Assembly: GCA_030037885.1 (NCBI GenBank)
Contig: JASHPU010000106.1
Coordinates: 1-37,538, forward strand
Source of the DNA: Xanthobacteraceae bacterium
Lineage (GTDB): Bacteria; Pseudomonadota; Alphaproteobacteria; Rhizobiales; Xanthobacteraceae
Reading direction: 5' to 3'
DNA length: 37,538 nucleotides
Positions 7,340-15,592 of the stretch are shown here, one piece after another. Made by a program: the position numbers and the translations under genes. The notes beneath the pieces are model-generated. The model was not told the DNA's origin. It searched no databases and saw only the letters and a program-made list of their open reading frames with translations. Position 1 is the first letter of the stretch. Every line of letters starts with the position of its first letter.

Positions 7340-7763
7340 GGCTTTTTTGCTGATCTATGTACTTCCAGGTTTCTTCCAGCCACTCTTTAGTTAGAACGTC
7401 ATGAAATTCGATTGGAACGCGCCCACCAGATTGCCGACCGAATTTCCAAAGCGTCAAGGGAACATCTTTCAGCGGCGCAACCAGGCGGCCGTGAGCAAGG
7501 GAATCTCGGATGTGCACGGGCCTGTCGTCTACCTTGTATTTTGCGATTTCCGCCTGAGCTAGTTTCGCATTGTATGCCTTTATGAGGTCACCTAATGACA
7601 CGTATTTAGTCATGTAATTTACCGGAGCATCAGCGACATTATCATCCGGCGCGGTGAATGTTTGATTGTTGGCTTTGAGCAAGAAAAATCGAAGCGCTGT
7701 TTCCAACGCCGTTAGATTCAAGTGAATACACCCTACTCCGAAACAATGATCTTTGTAATCCAT
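7296..7763 (-). CDS. Small HEPN-like protein (possible RNase), partner of the PD-(D/E)XK gene
   Basis: This 155-residue mostly helical protein has no confident family assignment. Residues 86-91 read R-D-S-L-A-H, giving the R-x4-H motif of HEPN domains, and the residues around it (VHIRDSLAHGRL) resemble the HEPN-like proteins that surround 'RN-LAHG' or 'RD-LAHG' motifs. HEPN proteins are often metal-independent RNases in toxin-antitoxin, abortive-infection and CRISPR systems, though some are non-catalytic. The ATG at 7763 has a weak GAGAA upstream. The gene lies first in a two-gene leftward unit, and its 3' end may overlap the nuclease-like gene by 44 bases. A hand count of the 60-base line starting at 7561 gives about 35% GC, far below the flanking genes. 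Function is not shown by the sequence beyond the motif. Confidence 0.55.
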   Translation of the reverse strand: MDYKDHCFGVGCIHLNLTALETALRFFLLKANNQTFTAPDDNVADAPVNYMTKYVSLGDLIKAYNAKLAQAEIAKYKVDDRPVHIRDSLAHGRLVAPLKDVPLTLWKFGRQSGGRVPIEFHDVLTKEWLEETWKYIDQQKSLVVECSKKRGYLVS

Positions 7764-7813
7764 TTGAGTTCTCGTTCAAGGTGAAACGCAGTCGCTCGGT
7801 TTGAACGACCGCG

Positions 7814-9010
7814 TTAGGCCGCCACCGCGTTCGCCGCTTCCTCCGCATCCGGCTGCTTGAATGCCTTGAGCCGCGGATAAACTTCGCGGGCGAACAGCGT
7901 CAGATTGTCGACGGTCTGGGCGTGCGATAGCTCGCCGCCGTGGGCCATCATCAGGAGGTTGCCCATGCCGCCGCAATGATCGCAGAACGCGACGATCTGT
8001 TCATACACGCGATCGGGCGTGCCGCAGAACAGGACGCCGGCGTCCATCAGTTCGTCGATGGTCGCGGTCTGCATGTTGATGACGCGGCCACTACGGGTAA
8101 AGGTGCGCGGCGGCGTCTCGCCGCGCAAAACGCGCGCCTGGTCTTCCGGCGGCAGATAGCCGGGCGGATTGCGGAACGGCAGCGCCACGATCGGGCTGGT
8201 GCGCACGTAGCCGGCGATGAGATCGCCGCGGCGGCGCGCCTCGGCTTCGTCGTTGGCGACCGCGACCAAGCCGAGATAAGCGAAGCGGTCGGCGCCCGGC
8301 GCCTTGCCGTGCTTGGCCACAAAAGACTTGCGATAAGCGTCGTAGATGCGGCGCGTGCCGTAACCGGTGCCGAGCGTCGCCATGACGTAGCCGCGCTCGC
8401 CGAGCACGCGGGCCTGGCTGGTCGAGCCCGTCGTGGACCACACCGGGGGGTGCGGCTCCTGCCACACCCGCGGCCAGACATTGACCTGACGGTAGTGAAA
8501 GAACTCGCCCTCCCAGTTGAACACCTCGTCGTGGGTGGTCATCGCCTTGAGGATGAAATCGTGCGCCTCCCAGAAGCGGTCCATCAGCTCGGTCGGATTG
8601 CGGTTCGAGGCGGCGATCTCATAGGGGATGCCCTTGATGAAACCCATGTCGAGCCGGCCGCGCGAGATCACGTCGATGGTCGACAGCTCTTCGGCAACGC
8701 GTAACGGATCGGGCCGGTGGCCGATCGGATAGCCGAGCACCAACAGCCGCGCGCGCTGCGTAATGCGCGCCAGCACGGCGAGCCCGACCACCACGGTCGA
8801 GCACATGCAGGTCGCGCTCTGGTGATGCTCATTCACCATGATGTCGAGGCCGAGCTCGTCGGTGAGCTGGTACTCGTCGTAGTAGCGGTGAAACAGGTCG
8901 GCGGCGACGTGCGGGTCGCATTTGCGGTTCGGAAACGTCACCCGCAGCGTGCCGGAGTGCTCGTTCCAGGCCGGGAAATACGGCTGCTCGCTGAATTGAT
9001 AGACCCGCAT
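7814..9010 (-). CDS. LLM-class flavin-dependent oxidoreductase, copy 1
   Basis: This 398-residue bacterial luciferase-like monooxygenase has the TIM-barrel fold that uses reduced FMN (or F420 in other taxa) and O2. The family pattern is visible in GLDIMVNEHHQSA (residues 54-66), RARLLVLGYPIGHRPDP and STIDVISRGRLDMGF, where the barrel strands and flavin phosphate contacts lie. Members oxidise alkanesulfonates, nitrilotriacetate, pyrimidines or aldehydes; the substrate cannot be read here. The ATG at 9010 has GGGAG about nine bases ahead. It is a close paralogue of the next gene upstream, with nearly collinear sequence from MRVYQF to about residue 385, so the two arose by tandem duplication. 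A separate flavin reductase must supply FMNH2; none is visible in the window. Confidence 0.82.
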   Translation of the reverse strand: MRVYQFSEQPYFPAWNEHSGTLRVTFPNRKCDPHVAADLFHRYYDEYQLTDELGLDIMVNEHHQSATCMCSTVVVGLAVLARITQRARLLVLGYPIGHRPDPLRVAEELSTIDVISRGRLDMGFIKGIPYEIAASNRNPTELMDRFWEAHDFILKAMTTHDEVFNWEGEFFHYRQVNVWPRVWQEPHPPVWSTTGSTSQARVLGERGYVMATLGTGYGTRRIYDAYRKSFVAKHGKAPGADRFAYLGLVAVANDEAEARRRGDLIAGYVRTSPIVALPFRNPPGYLPPEDQARVLRGETPPRTFTRSGRVINMQTATIDELMDAGVLFCGTPDRVYEQIVAFCDHCGGMGNLLMMAHGGELSHAQTVDNLTLFAREVYPRLKAFKQPDAEEAANAVAA

Positions 9011-9023
9011 GGCGTTTCGCTCC

Positions 9024-9167
9024 CGTCATTCCGGGGCGCCGCGCAGCGGCGAGTCCGGAATCCATAATCACGGAAGGGTAAGGCTTGGACGAGACGGTGC
9101 CAACCGCAAGCGGCAGGGAGGGGTTATGGATTCCGGGTTCGGCCCCTGCGGGCCGCCCCGGAATGGG
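9024..9167. repeat. Palindromic repeat (CGTCATTCCGGGGCG family), copy between the LLM genes
   Basis: Left arm CGTCATTCCGGGGCG and GGAATCCATAA (9024-9067) are mirrored by TTATGGATTCCGGG and CGCCCCGGAATG (9124-9167), with a unique centre between them. A second copy of the same element lies at 10462-10600. Such repeats are non-coding and spread in many Hyphomicrobiales genomes. Confidence 0.8.
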
Positions 9168-9170
9168 CGC

Positions 9171-10442
9171 CTAGCGAGCCGAAATCGTCGCGTCGACCAG
9201 ATCGCCGGCGCGGACGCTGGCGACGCGCGCGGCCGCGGGCTTTTCGGCAGCGACGGCTTCGGCCGCGATCCGCTCGGCATCCGGCTGCCGCCACGCCTTG
9301 AGCCGCGGATAGACCTCGCGGGCAAACAGCGAGAGATTATCGACGGTCTGCTCGTGGGTGAGGAAGCCAGCGTGGCCCATCATCAACAGATTGCCCATGC
9401 CACCGCAATAATCGCAGAAATCGACGATCTGATCGTAAACCTCGTCGGGCCTGCCGCAGAACAGGATGCCGGCGGCGACCAAATCCTCGACGCTCGCCGA
9501 GCGCATGTCGATGACGCGGCGGTCCTTGGTGTAGCTGCGCGGCGGCATCACCCCGCGCATCAGCCGCGCATTGTCCTCTGGCGACAGAAAGCCGGGCGGA
9601 TTGCGGAACGGCACGTGCACGATCGATGACGAGCGCAGATAGCCGGCGACCAGGTCGCCGCGCTTGCGCGCCTCGTCCTTGTCGTTGGCGACGGCGACGA
9701 GGCCGAGATAGGCGAAGCGGTCGGGCCCGGGCGCGCGGCCCCATTTCGCCAGGTGGCCGCGGCGGTAGGAATCGTAGAGCGGACGCGTGTTGTAGCCGGA
9801 GCCGAGCGTCGCCATCACATAACCGCGCTCGCCCAAAATACGCGCCTGCGTGGTCGAGCCGGTGGTGGTCCAGATCGGCGGATGCGGCTCCTGCCAGACC
9901 CGCGGCCAGACATTGACCTGACGGTAGTGAAAATACGCGCCCTCCCAGTTGAAAATCTCGTCGTGCGTGGTCATCGCCTTGATGATGAAATCGAGCGCTT
10001 CCCAGAAGCGATCCATCACGGCGACCGGATTCTGGTTGGAGGCCGGAAACTCGTACGGCACGCCCTTGATGAAGCCCATGTCGAGCCGGCCGCGCGAGAT
10101 CACGTCGATGGTGGAAAGTTCTTCCGCCACGCGCAGCGGATCGGGCCGATGACCGATCGGATAGCCGAGCACCAGGAGCCGCGCGTTTTTGGTGATGCGG
10201 GAGAGCACGGAGAGGCCGACCACCACCGTCGACGACATGCAGGTTGCGGTCTGGTGATGCTCGTTCAACATAATGTCGAGGCCCAACCCGTCCGCCAGCT
10301 GCCATTCGTCGTAGTAGCGGTGGAACAGATCGGCGGCGACACGCGGATCGCATTTGCGGTTCAGGAGATTGACGCGCAGCGAGCCGGCGTGATCGTTCCA
10401 GGTCGGGTAATAGGGCTGCTCGGTGAACTGATACACTCGCAT
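9171..10442 (-). CDS. LLM-class flavin-dependent oxidoreductase, copy 2
   Basis: This 423-residue paralogue of the gene at 7814-9010 shares MRVYQF at the start, the NEHHQ barrel segment, the STIDVISRGRLDMGFIKG segment and YRQVNVWPRVWQEPHPP. By eye, most aligned positions are identical. It differs by a C-terminal alanine-rich tail of about 25 residues (AAEAVAAEKPAAARVASV), which may be a linker or simply extra. The ATG at 10442 was chosen because it aligns with copy 1; another ATG lies directly before it at 10445, and GGAG precedes both. Each copy is preceded by the same palindromic repeat, so recombination between repeats may have duplicated the gene. Two near-identical monooxygenases could act as heteromers or have split substrates; the sequence does not decide. 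Confidence 0.82.
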   Translation of the reverse strand: MRVYQFTEQPYYPTWNDHAGSLRVNLLNRKCDPRVAADLFHRYYDEWQLADGLGLDIMLNEHHQTATCMSSTVVVGLSVLSRITKNARLLVLGYPIGHRPDPLRVAEELSTIDVISRGRLDMGFIKGVPYEFPASNQNPVAVMDRFWEALDFIIKAMTTHDEIFNWEGAYFHYRQVNVWPRVWQEPHPPIWTTTGSTTQARILGERGYVMATLGSGYNTRPLYDSYRRGHLAKWGRAPGPDRFAYLGLVAVANDKDEARKRGDLVAGYLRSSSIVHVPFRNPPGFLSPEDNARLMRGVMPPRSYTKDRRVIDMRSASVEDLVAAGILFCGRPDEVYDQIVDFCDYCGGMGNLLMMGHAGFLTHEQTVDNLSLFAREVYPRLKAWRQPDAERIAAEAVAAEKPAAARVASVRAGDLVDATISAR

Positions 10443-10461
10443 CATACGCGCTCCGGCACTT

Positions 10462-10600
10462 CCGTCATTCCGGGGCGGCCCGCAGCGCCGAACCCGGAAT
10501 CCATAACCCCTGAGCGTAAAGTCCTGCCGTGGCTGCGCCAATCTCAAACGATCGTGAGTATGGATTCCGGGTTCGCGCTTCGCGCGCCCCGGAATGACGG
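10462..10600. repeat. Palindromic repeat (CGTCATTCCGGGGCG family), second copy
   Basis: Left arm CGTCATTCCGGGGCGG...CCCGGAATCCATAA is mirrored by TATGGATTCCGGGTTCG and GCGCCCCGGAATGACGG. This is the same element as at 9024-9167, and here both outer arms end in a perfect CGTCATTCCGG/CCGGAATGACG pair. It fills the gap between the hydrolase gene and LLM copy 2. Confidence 0.82.
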
Positions 10601-10607
10601 AAGAACT

Positions 10608-11399
10608 TCATTTGCCTCCCAAAAACGCCAGCACCTTTTCGGCGAACACTTTCGGCTGCTCCTGGTGGGGGAAATGACCGGCGCGCTCGATTGGTTCGAA
10701 CCGCGCGCCTGGAATCAATGCCGCATAGGCGCGGCCGTAGGCTTCGCTGAGCATGCGGTCATGAGCGCCCCAGAGCAACAGCGTCGGGATGCGGATGCGG
10801 TGCAGCCGGCTTTTCAGCTGCGGATTATGGAAATACGGATTCCAGGCGAAGCGCGCCGTCGCCTCGCGCGCCCGCGCCGCGGCCAACACTTCAGCGTCGG
10901 GCAGCGCTTTGTAATCGCGCCTGCCGGCCGCGGGATCGCAATAGGCGATCTCGATGAATTCCTTCTCGGTCAGCGCGAAGATATCGATGATGTCGCGGGT
11001 CTCGCGGTCGCCGACCTTGATGCCGACGGCATTGGCCATGACCAGCTTCGACAGCCGCGTCGTCGACTTCACGGCGATCTCGGCGGCGAGCCAAGCGCCG
11101 AGCGACACGCCGACCAAGGCAACGTCGCGCAGATCAAGCTGGTCGAGCAGGTCGAGATAGAAGTACGACAGATCATCGACCGAGCGCATGCCTTTGGGCA
11201 ATTCGGAGCGGCCGTAGCCCGGATGGGTCGGCGCGATGACGCGCGCGCCCTTGGCGAGCGCCTCGATCGCGCCCAGCGCCGGCTCGATGCCGTTCTCGGC
11301 ATGCAGGAACAGGAGCGGCCGGCCGGCGCCGCGCTCGATGATGTCGATCCTGGTGCCGCTGACGACGAGCGATGGCGTCGCGGCTTCCGTCAGCGACAT
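10608..11399 (-). CDS. Alpha/beta-fold hydrolase
   Basis: This 263-residue hydrolase has the usual catalytic set: nucleophile Ser in GVSLG (around residue 99), the acid in LLWGAHDRM, and the His in RAGHFPH near the C-terminus. The PTHPGYGRSE segment after strand 4 is typical of the C-C hydrolase, epoxide hydrolase and haloperoxidase branch. Substrate is unknown; hydrolysis of a carbon-carbon or ester bond in an oxygenated product of the nearby LLM monooxygenases is a reasonable guess from position. The ATG at 11399 has only a weak AGGG upstream. It lies first in a leftward series hydrolase - LLM2 - LLM1, with palindromic repeats in the gaps, and is divergent from the esterase gene at 11653. 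Confidence 0.8.
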   Translation of the reverse strand: MSLTEAATPSLVVSGTRIDIIERGAGRPLLFLHAENGIEPALGAIEALAKGARVIAPTHPGYGRSELPKGMRSVDDLSYFYLDLLDQLDLRDVALVGVSLGAWLAAEIAVKSTTRLSKLVMANAVGIKVGDRETRDIIDIFALTEKEFIEIAYCDPAAGRRDYKALPDAEVLAAARAREATARFAWNPYFHNPQLKSRLHRIRIPTLLLWGAHDRMLSEAYGRAYAALIPGARFEPIERAGHFPHQEQPKVFAEKVLAFLGGK

Positions 11400-11652
11400 C
11401 GCCCTGCCCCATTCCGTCGGGCGATTTTCACCCTCGCCACGCGTGTTTTCGGCCGAATAATACGCATTTCATCTTATTGAACGGGCGGCATAAGCTGTCA
11501 ATTCCGGGAGCAAGCCTGCTCCATGCGCTGCTGCATGCCCGCCGCGCGCGAACGCCTTCCGTGAAGCGGAATGGACAACCGAACCCGTCGTGACGACCTC
11601 GCGCGTGGTTGCTATGACACGGCGCCCGACAGGACAAAGAGGATTTAACAAC

Positions 11653-12495
11653 ATGACGGACGATTTGGTTCAGATCAAAACAGACATCGCTTACGCCAGC
11701 CACGATGGCGTTGACCTGTCGGGCGATCTCTATCTGCCCAAAGGCGCGCAAGCCGCACCGGCACTCATTGCCGTGCACGGCGGCGCTTGGATTCAGGGCG
11801 CGCGCACCGCCTTTCAACACTGGGGGCCATATCTGGCGGCGCGTGGCACCGCCCTTTTTGCCATCAGCTATCGGCTCGCGACCAAGACCAAAACGTTTCC
11901 GCAAGCCGTGCAGGACGTGCTCGCCGCCGTGCAATTCGTACGCGGCAAGTCGGCGGAGTTCGGCATCGATCGCGAGCGCATCGGGCTTCTTGGCTCCTCG
12001 GCCGGCGCGCATCTCGCGGCGCTCGCCGCGCTCGGCGGCAAGAAATTCGCTGGTGGCTATCCGCAGGACACATTCGCTTCCGTCAGCGCCGACGTGAAGG
12101 CGCTGGTCGGCGTCTACGGCGTCTACGACATGGTGGCGATGTGGACGAGCTGTCAGGTGCAATGGCCGATCGGCAACATCGTCGAACGCTTCCTCGGCGT
12201 GCCGCCGATGGCGGACCGCCAGCTCTATTTCGACGCCTCGCCGATCAGCTACGCGACGCTCGCCAACAACAAGCTGGCGGTGTTGCTCGTCACCGGCACC
12301 GAGGACGACTTGGTCGACCGGGCGGCGCAGACGCAAGCATTTCAGCTCGCGCTCAAGCAGGCCGGCTTCTTCGTGCGCCCCTGCATCGTCGCCGGCGCAC
12401 CGCATTACTGGATGAACGACCCGATCGACGACCCGACCGGCTTTCCTGCGTTTTTGGCGCCACGGCTGGTGCGTTTCTTGGCGGAGAAGCTGTGA
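11653..12495 (+). CDS. Alpha/beta hydrolase, esterase/lipase (HGG) type
   Basis: This 280-residue enzyme has an oxyanion-hole motif AVHGGAW (about residues 39-45), nucleophile Ser in LLGSSAGAH, acid Asp in VTGTEDD and His in AGAPHYW. This pattern belongs to the BD-FAE/hormone-sensitive lipase-like branch, which hydrolyses short-chain esters or N-formylkynurenine-type amides. The YDMVAMW and WPIGNIVERFLG segments make up the cap. There is no signal peptide, so it acts in the cytoplasm. I chose ATG 11653 because AGAGGA lies about nine bases upstream; the longer frame back to 11590 has no support. It stands alone on the plus strand, divergent from the hydrolase at 11399, with a 250-base gap that should contain both promoters. 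Confidence 0.8.
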   Translation: MTDDLVQIKTDIAYASHDGVDLSGDLYLPKGAQAAPALIAVHGGAWIQGARTAFQHWGPYLAARGTALFAISYRLATKTKTFPQAVQDVLAAVQFVRGKSAEFGIDRERIGLLGSSAGAHLAALAALGGKKFAGGYPQDTFASVSADVKALVGVYGVYDMVAMWTSCQVQWPIGNIVERFLGVPPMADRQLYFDASPISYATLANNKLAVLLVTGTEDDLVDRAAQTQAFQLALKQAGFFVRPCIVAGAPHYWMNDPIDDPTGFPAFLAPRLVRFLAEKL

Positions 12496-12501
12496 ATCGT
12501 T

Positions 12502-12546
12502 TCCCGGGCGCAGCGCAGCACGAAGTGGTGCGCTGCAGACCCGGGA
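12502..12546. repeat. Palindromic repeat downstream of the esterase
   Basis: TCCCGGG-CGCAGCGCA and TGCGCTGCAG-CCCGGGA pair around a CGAAGTGG centre, giving a long GC-rich stem with a few mismatches. It lies just after the esterase stop and could act as a transcript end-stabiliser; there is no following T-tract, so it is not a classical terminator. Confidence 0.7.
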
Positions 12547-12615
12547 TCGTCAAGCACTCCGAGCCTGCGAAGGCCCCGGATCAGCGGTGCACCGCATCCG
12601 GACCGGGTGCCATTA

Positions 12616-12927
12616 TCACTTCTTCTCCAGCATCAGCGTGCCTTCGCGGCGGATCAGCGGCTGGATCGCCTCGGCAAGCCTGGCGAGGAGCCAGGGCAAA
12701 AAGACTTGCAGCGTCACGTGGTCGTCGGCGACGTCGATGGTGCCGCTGACCGTCTGGGCGAGCGCGCTGACGCGGAACGCCAGCTGATCGCCGCTCCAGT
12801 TTTCTTCCTGGATGTTGAACAGATGGCTGTAACTCGTGCGCACGCCGGCGATGCCGGATTGCAGCCGGCGCACCGCCTCGTCCTTGCCGAGATGATGCGG
12901 AATGCTGACGACGAGCGGCTTTGACAC
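12616..12927 (-). CDS. Polyhydroxyalkanoic acid system family protein (small)
   Basis: This 103-residue soluble protein beginning SKPLVVSIPHHLGKDEAVRR resembles the small family annotated as polyhydroxyalkanoic acid system proteins, often found near PHA granule genes. The pattern of an N-terminal IPH-LGKDEA helix, a central beta-sheet (SGTIDVADDHVTLQVFLP) and a C-terminal LLARLAEAIQPLIRREGTLML helix fits. The biochemical role of the family is not well defined. The start is the GTG at 12927; the frame open to 13005 would give a non-conserved leader. No PHA synthase or phasin gene lies in the window, so the link to PHA is only by family name. Confidence 0.62.
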   Translation of the reverse strand: MSKPLVVSIPHHLGKDEAVRRLQSGIAGVRTSYSHLFNIQEENWSGDQLAFRVSALAQTVSGTIDVADDHVTLQVFLPWLLARLAEAIQPLIRREGTLMLEKK

Positions 12928-13000
12928 GGCGGCTCCAAATGCTCCGTCATGAATATAGGAGCGCGCGTTGCGCAAACAAAGCCGAGCAACTCCGAGCATC

Positions 13001-13077
13001 GTCATTGCCGGGCTTGACCCGGCAATCCATCGAGCCGCGACGCAGCATGGATGCCCGGGTCAAGCCCGGGCATGACG
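13001..13077. repeat. Palindromic repeat (GTCATTGCCGGGCTTGACCC family), copy 1
   Basis: GTCATTGCCGGGCTTGACCC and GGCAATCCAT are mirrored by ATGGATGCCCGGGTCAAG and CCCGGGCATGAC. A second copy lies at 28035-28124 with the same arms and a different centre. This element is non-coding. Confidence 0.82.
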
Positions 13078-13090
13078 GTGTTTGGGAGCC

Positions 13091-14197
13091 CTACTCTGCC
13101 GCGGCGCGCTTGCCGATTGCGGCATTGACCGCGGGCATCACCTTCTCGGCCATCAGTTCCATGGAACGGCGCGACAAATCCGGGTCGGCCCAGTCCTTGC
13201 CGCAATACAGCAGCGTGCCGAAATCGCCGACCTTTTCGCACAGCGCCAGCAGTTCATCGACCACGCGATTGACGCTGCCGCGGATGACGAGATTGTCGAA
13301 TATGTAGTCGAACGTCACCTCGTCGTCGCTCATGTCCGGCCGCGCCTTGAAGCCGGCCAGGCGCTTGCCGCGCCGCAACTTGGCGGTGAGCTGGCTCATG
13401 TAAAACCGGTACGGGCTCGCCGGATCGCCGCCGCCATAATCCCGCGCCACCTTGTCGTCGTCGGCAACGAAGATCGAGCGGGCGATACGCCAGTTGGCGC
13501 GCTCCGCCTTGTGGCCGCCCTCGGCGCAGCCCTTGGCGTAATTGTGCCATTGGCCGAGCAGATGATTCCGATGCAGGAAATGCGAGGAGATCGGCCAAAA
13601 GCCGCGGCGGCCAAGCGCGACCAAACCCTTGGATTGCGGATCGCTTGCAGTGCCGAGGATCGGCGGATGCGGTTTCTGATACGGCTTGACGATGCCGCCG
13701 AGGCCGATTTCCGGCCACACCGTCCTGACCGTCGAAATGGTCCAATATTTTCCGGATAGATCGTAGGGCGGCGCCCCGGACCACAGCGCCAAAATCTGAT
13801 CGAGCGCCTCGACGAACATGGCGCCGCGGTCGGCCTCGAAGAGCCCGAGCGCCTCGGCGTCGCTGCGCAAGACGCCGGCGCCGACGCCGAGCAATAAACG
13901 CCCCTGCAACAGATTGTCGACCAGCGCGACCTGCGTCGCCACCAGCACAGGATGGCTGAACGGCAGGTTCGTCACCGCGGTGCCGAGTTTCATGCGCGAG
14001 GTAAAGCCGGCAAGCGAAGCCAGAAACGTCAAACTGTTCGGAATGTTTTCCGCAAGGTCGGTCAAATGCTCGCCGCAAAAACCCTCGCTGTAGCCGAGCT
14101 GCTCGGCGAGCACGAAGGCCTCACGGTCCTCGCGCAGCGTCTGCGCATAGTTCCGCGCCGGCGGATGCACCGGCATGATGAAGAAGCCGAGGTTCAT
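13091..14197 (-). CDS. LLM-class flavin-dependent oxidoreductase, third and distant member
   Basis: This 368-residue luciferase-like protein begins MNLGFFIMPVHPP, the first barrel strand of the family. It continues with EQLGYSEGFCGEHL, KLGTAVTNLPFSHP and LLQGRLLLGVGAGVLRSDAEALG, where the flavin phosphate site lies. It is clearly different from the paired copies at 7814 and 9171 and closer to the alkanal/limonene monooxygenase-like branch. The ATG at 14197 has GGAG five bases upstream. The substrate is unknown. The gene is separated from the MFS transporter gene by about 80 bases in the same direction, so transport and oxidation of one compound is possible. Confidence 0.8.
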   Translation of the reverse strand: MNLGFFIMPVHPPARNYAQTLREDREAFVLAEQLGYSEGFCGEHLTDLAENIPNSLTFLASLAGFTSRMKLGTAVTNLPFSHPVLVATQVALVDNLLQGRLLLGVGAGVLRSDAEALGLFEADRGAMFVEALDQILALWSGAPPYDLSGKYWTISTVRTVWPEIGLGGIVKPYQKPHPPILGTASDPQSKGLVALGRRGFWPISSHFLHRNHLLGQWHNYAKGCAEGGHKAERANWRIARSIFVADDDKVARDYGGGDPASPYRFYMSQLTAKLRRGKRLAGFKARPDMSDDEVTFDYIFDNLVIRGSVNRVVDELLALCEKVGDFGTLLYCGKDWADPDLSRRSMELMAEKVMPAVNAAIGKRAAAE

Positions 14198-14278
14198 GAT
14201 CGCTCCGATCGGCTCGGATCATAGCCCGTCGCGCTGCGATCGACGCGAGGCCGAATCGTCAGCGTAAAATCTCAGCCC

Positions 14279-15592
14279 TCACGCGGCGAACCTCTCGGCT
14301 TGCGGCGCGCCGGCGACGAGCTCATGCAGCGGCCGGTAGGGGAAGAACACGATCATGATGGTCGCCGCCACCAGCATGATACAGACCGCGAGCACGAGCG
14401 GCGCCACGAATGCGCCGGTCGCCTGCGCGATGACGCCGGTCAGGTAAGGCGACAACGTTGCGCCGAGAATGCCGAAGAAATTCATCAGCCCGCTCAGCGT
14501 GCCGGTTTGATTCGGCGCGATGTCGGTGCAGATCGTCCAGAACGGGATGACGTAGAACGACAGCCCGGCATTGGCAATGATGATCATGGTCACCGCCAGC
14601 GTGTTCGACGCGGTCGTGGCGGCGATCAGCGTGGTCGCGGCGTAGATCAGGGCGCCGAGCCCAACGAACAGTTTGCGGTGGACTCCGCCCTGTCTCCAGC
14701 CTGCCGCGGCGATCCAATCCATGCCCCATCCGGCGAAAATCACCGCGATGAACGCGACCAGGAACGGCAGCGCCGACAGCTTGCTCGCCTGAATGAGCGG
14801 GATGTGCCGATAGTGACTCAGATATTGCGGCAGCCAGGTAAGAAAGAGGTATTGGCAGTAGGGCAGCGCGAAGTAGCCGACGTAGAATGGCCACAGCGCC
14901 GGACTGGTCAGCAGCAGCCTGACCGGCACCGGCGCTTGCGCGGCGCGCTCCTTGGCCTCCGCGGTCTGCGCGTGCGCGCCTTGCGGCACCGGATCGTCGA
15001 AATTCCTCGCATAGCTCCACCATGCCGCTGCGCCGGCCAGGCCGATGAGGCCGAAGATCACGAATATCCACGCCGGCGAGCCGGTCGCGCTCAGGATAAG
15101 GCCGGCGAAAAACACGCCGGCCGCAGGGCCGAGCTGCGCGCCCGACTGTACGAATGCGGAGAAGCGGCCGCGCTTGCTGATCGAGGGTATGGCGCGCGCC
15201 ACGGCGGCGACGCTGGCCGGAATGTAGGGGCCTTCGAAAGCGCCAAGCAGCACGCGAAACGTCGCGGTGAGCCAAAGCACCGTCGGTGCGATCGGGGTGA
15301 GCAGCACCCACAGCGACCAGCCGGCCATGGCGCCCGCCAGCGTGCGGCGCGCGCCCGCCTTGTCGGCGACCCAGCCGCCGACCGGCTGCAGGATCAGGTA
15401 GCCCAGCGAAAAGGCGCTGAGCATCATGCCGATGGTGGACGGCGTCCAATCGTGCTCCTTGGCCCAGGCGGCGGCGGCGACGCTGAAATTCGTGCGGTCG
15501 GCCCACAACAGCACGCTGCCGACGAAGAACACGGTCGCGGTGACCGTCCAATTGATCGGCCGGCCGAAGGATCGATCGGTGCTGGCTGACAT
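14279..15592 (-). CDS. MFS transporter, anion:cation symporter type
   Basis: This 437-residue protein has about twelve hydrophobic segments. The first-half signature (LADRTNFSVAAAAWAKE, GYLILQPVGGWVADKAGAR, FRVLLGAFEGPYIPA) is typical of the anion:cation symporter family, which imports organic anions such as galactonate, phthalate or tartrate with protons. The loop between helices 6 and 7 is charged (QGAHAQTAEAKERA). The ATG at 15592 has GGGAG eight bases upstream; the longer frame to 15655 has no support. It precedes LLM3 in the same direction. The terminator at 15742-15778 separates it from pstS, so transcription from the phosphate gene should stop before it. Confidence 0.85.
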   Translation of the reverse strand: MSASTDRSFGRPINWTVTATVFFVGSVLLWADRTNFSVAAAAWAKEHDWTPSTIGMMLSAFSLGYLILQPVGGWVADKAGARRTLAGAMAGWSLWVLLTPIAPTVLWLTATFRVLLGAFEGPYIPASVAAVARAIPSISKRGRFSAFVQSGAQLGPAAGVFFAGLILSATGSPAWIFVIFGLIGLAGAAAWWSYARNFDDPVPQGAHAQTAEAKERAAQAPVPVRLLLTSPALWPFYVGYFALPYCQYLFLTWLPQYLSHYRHIPLIQASKLSALPFLVAFIAVIFAGWGMDWIAAAGWRQGGVHRKLFVGLGALIYAATTLIAATTASNTLAVTMIIIANAGLSFYVIPFWTICTDIAPNQTGTLSGLMNFFGILGATLSPYLTGVIAQATGAFVAPLVLAVCIMLVAATIMIVFFPYRPLHELVAGAPQAERFAA

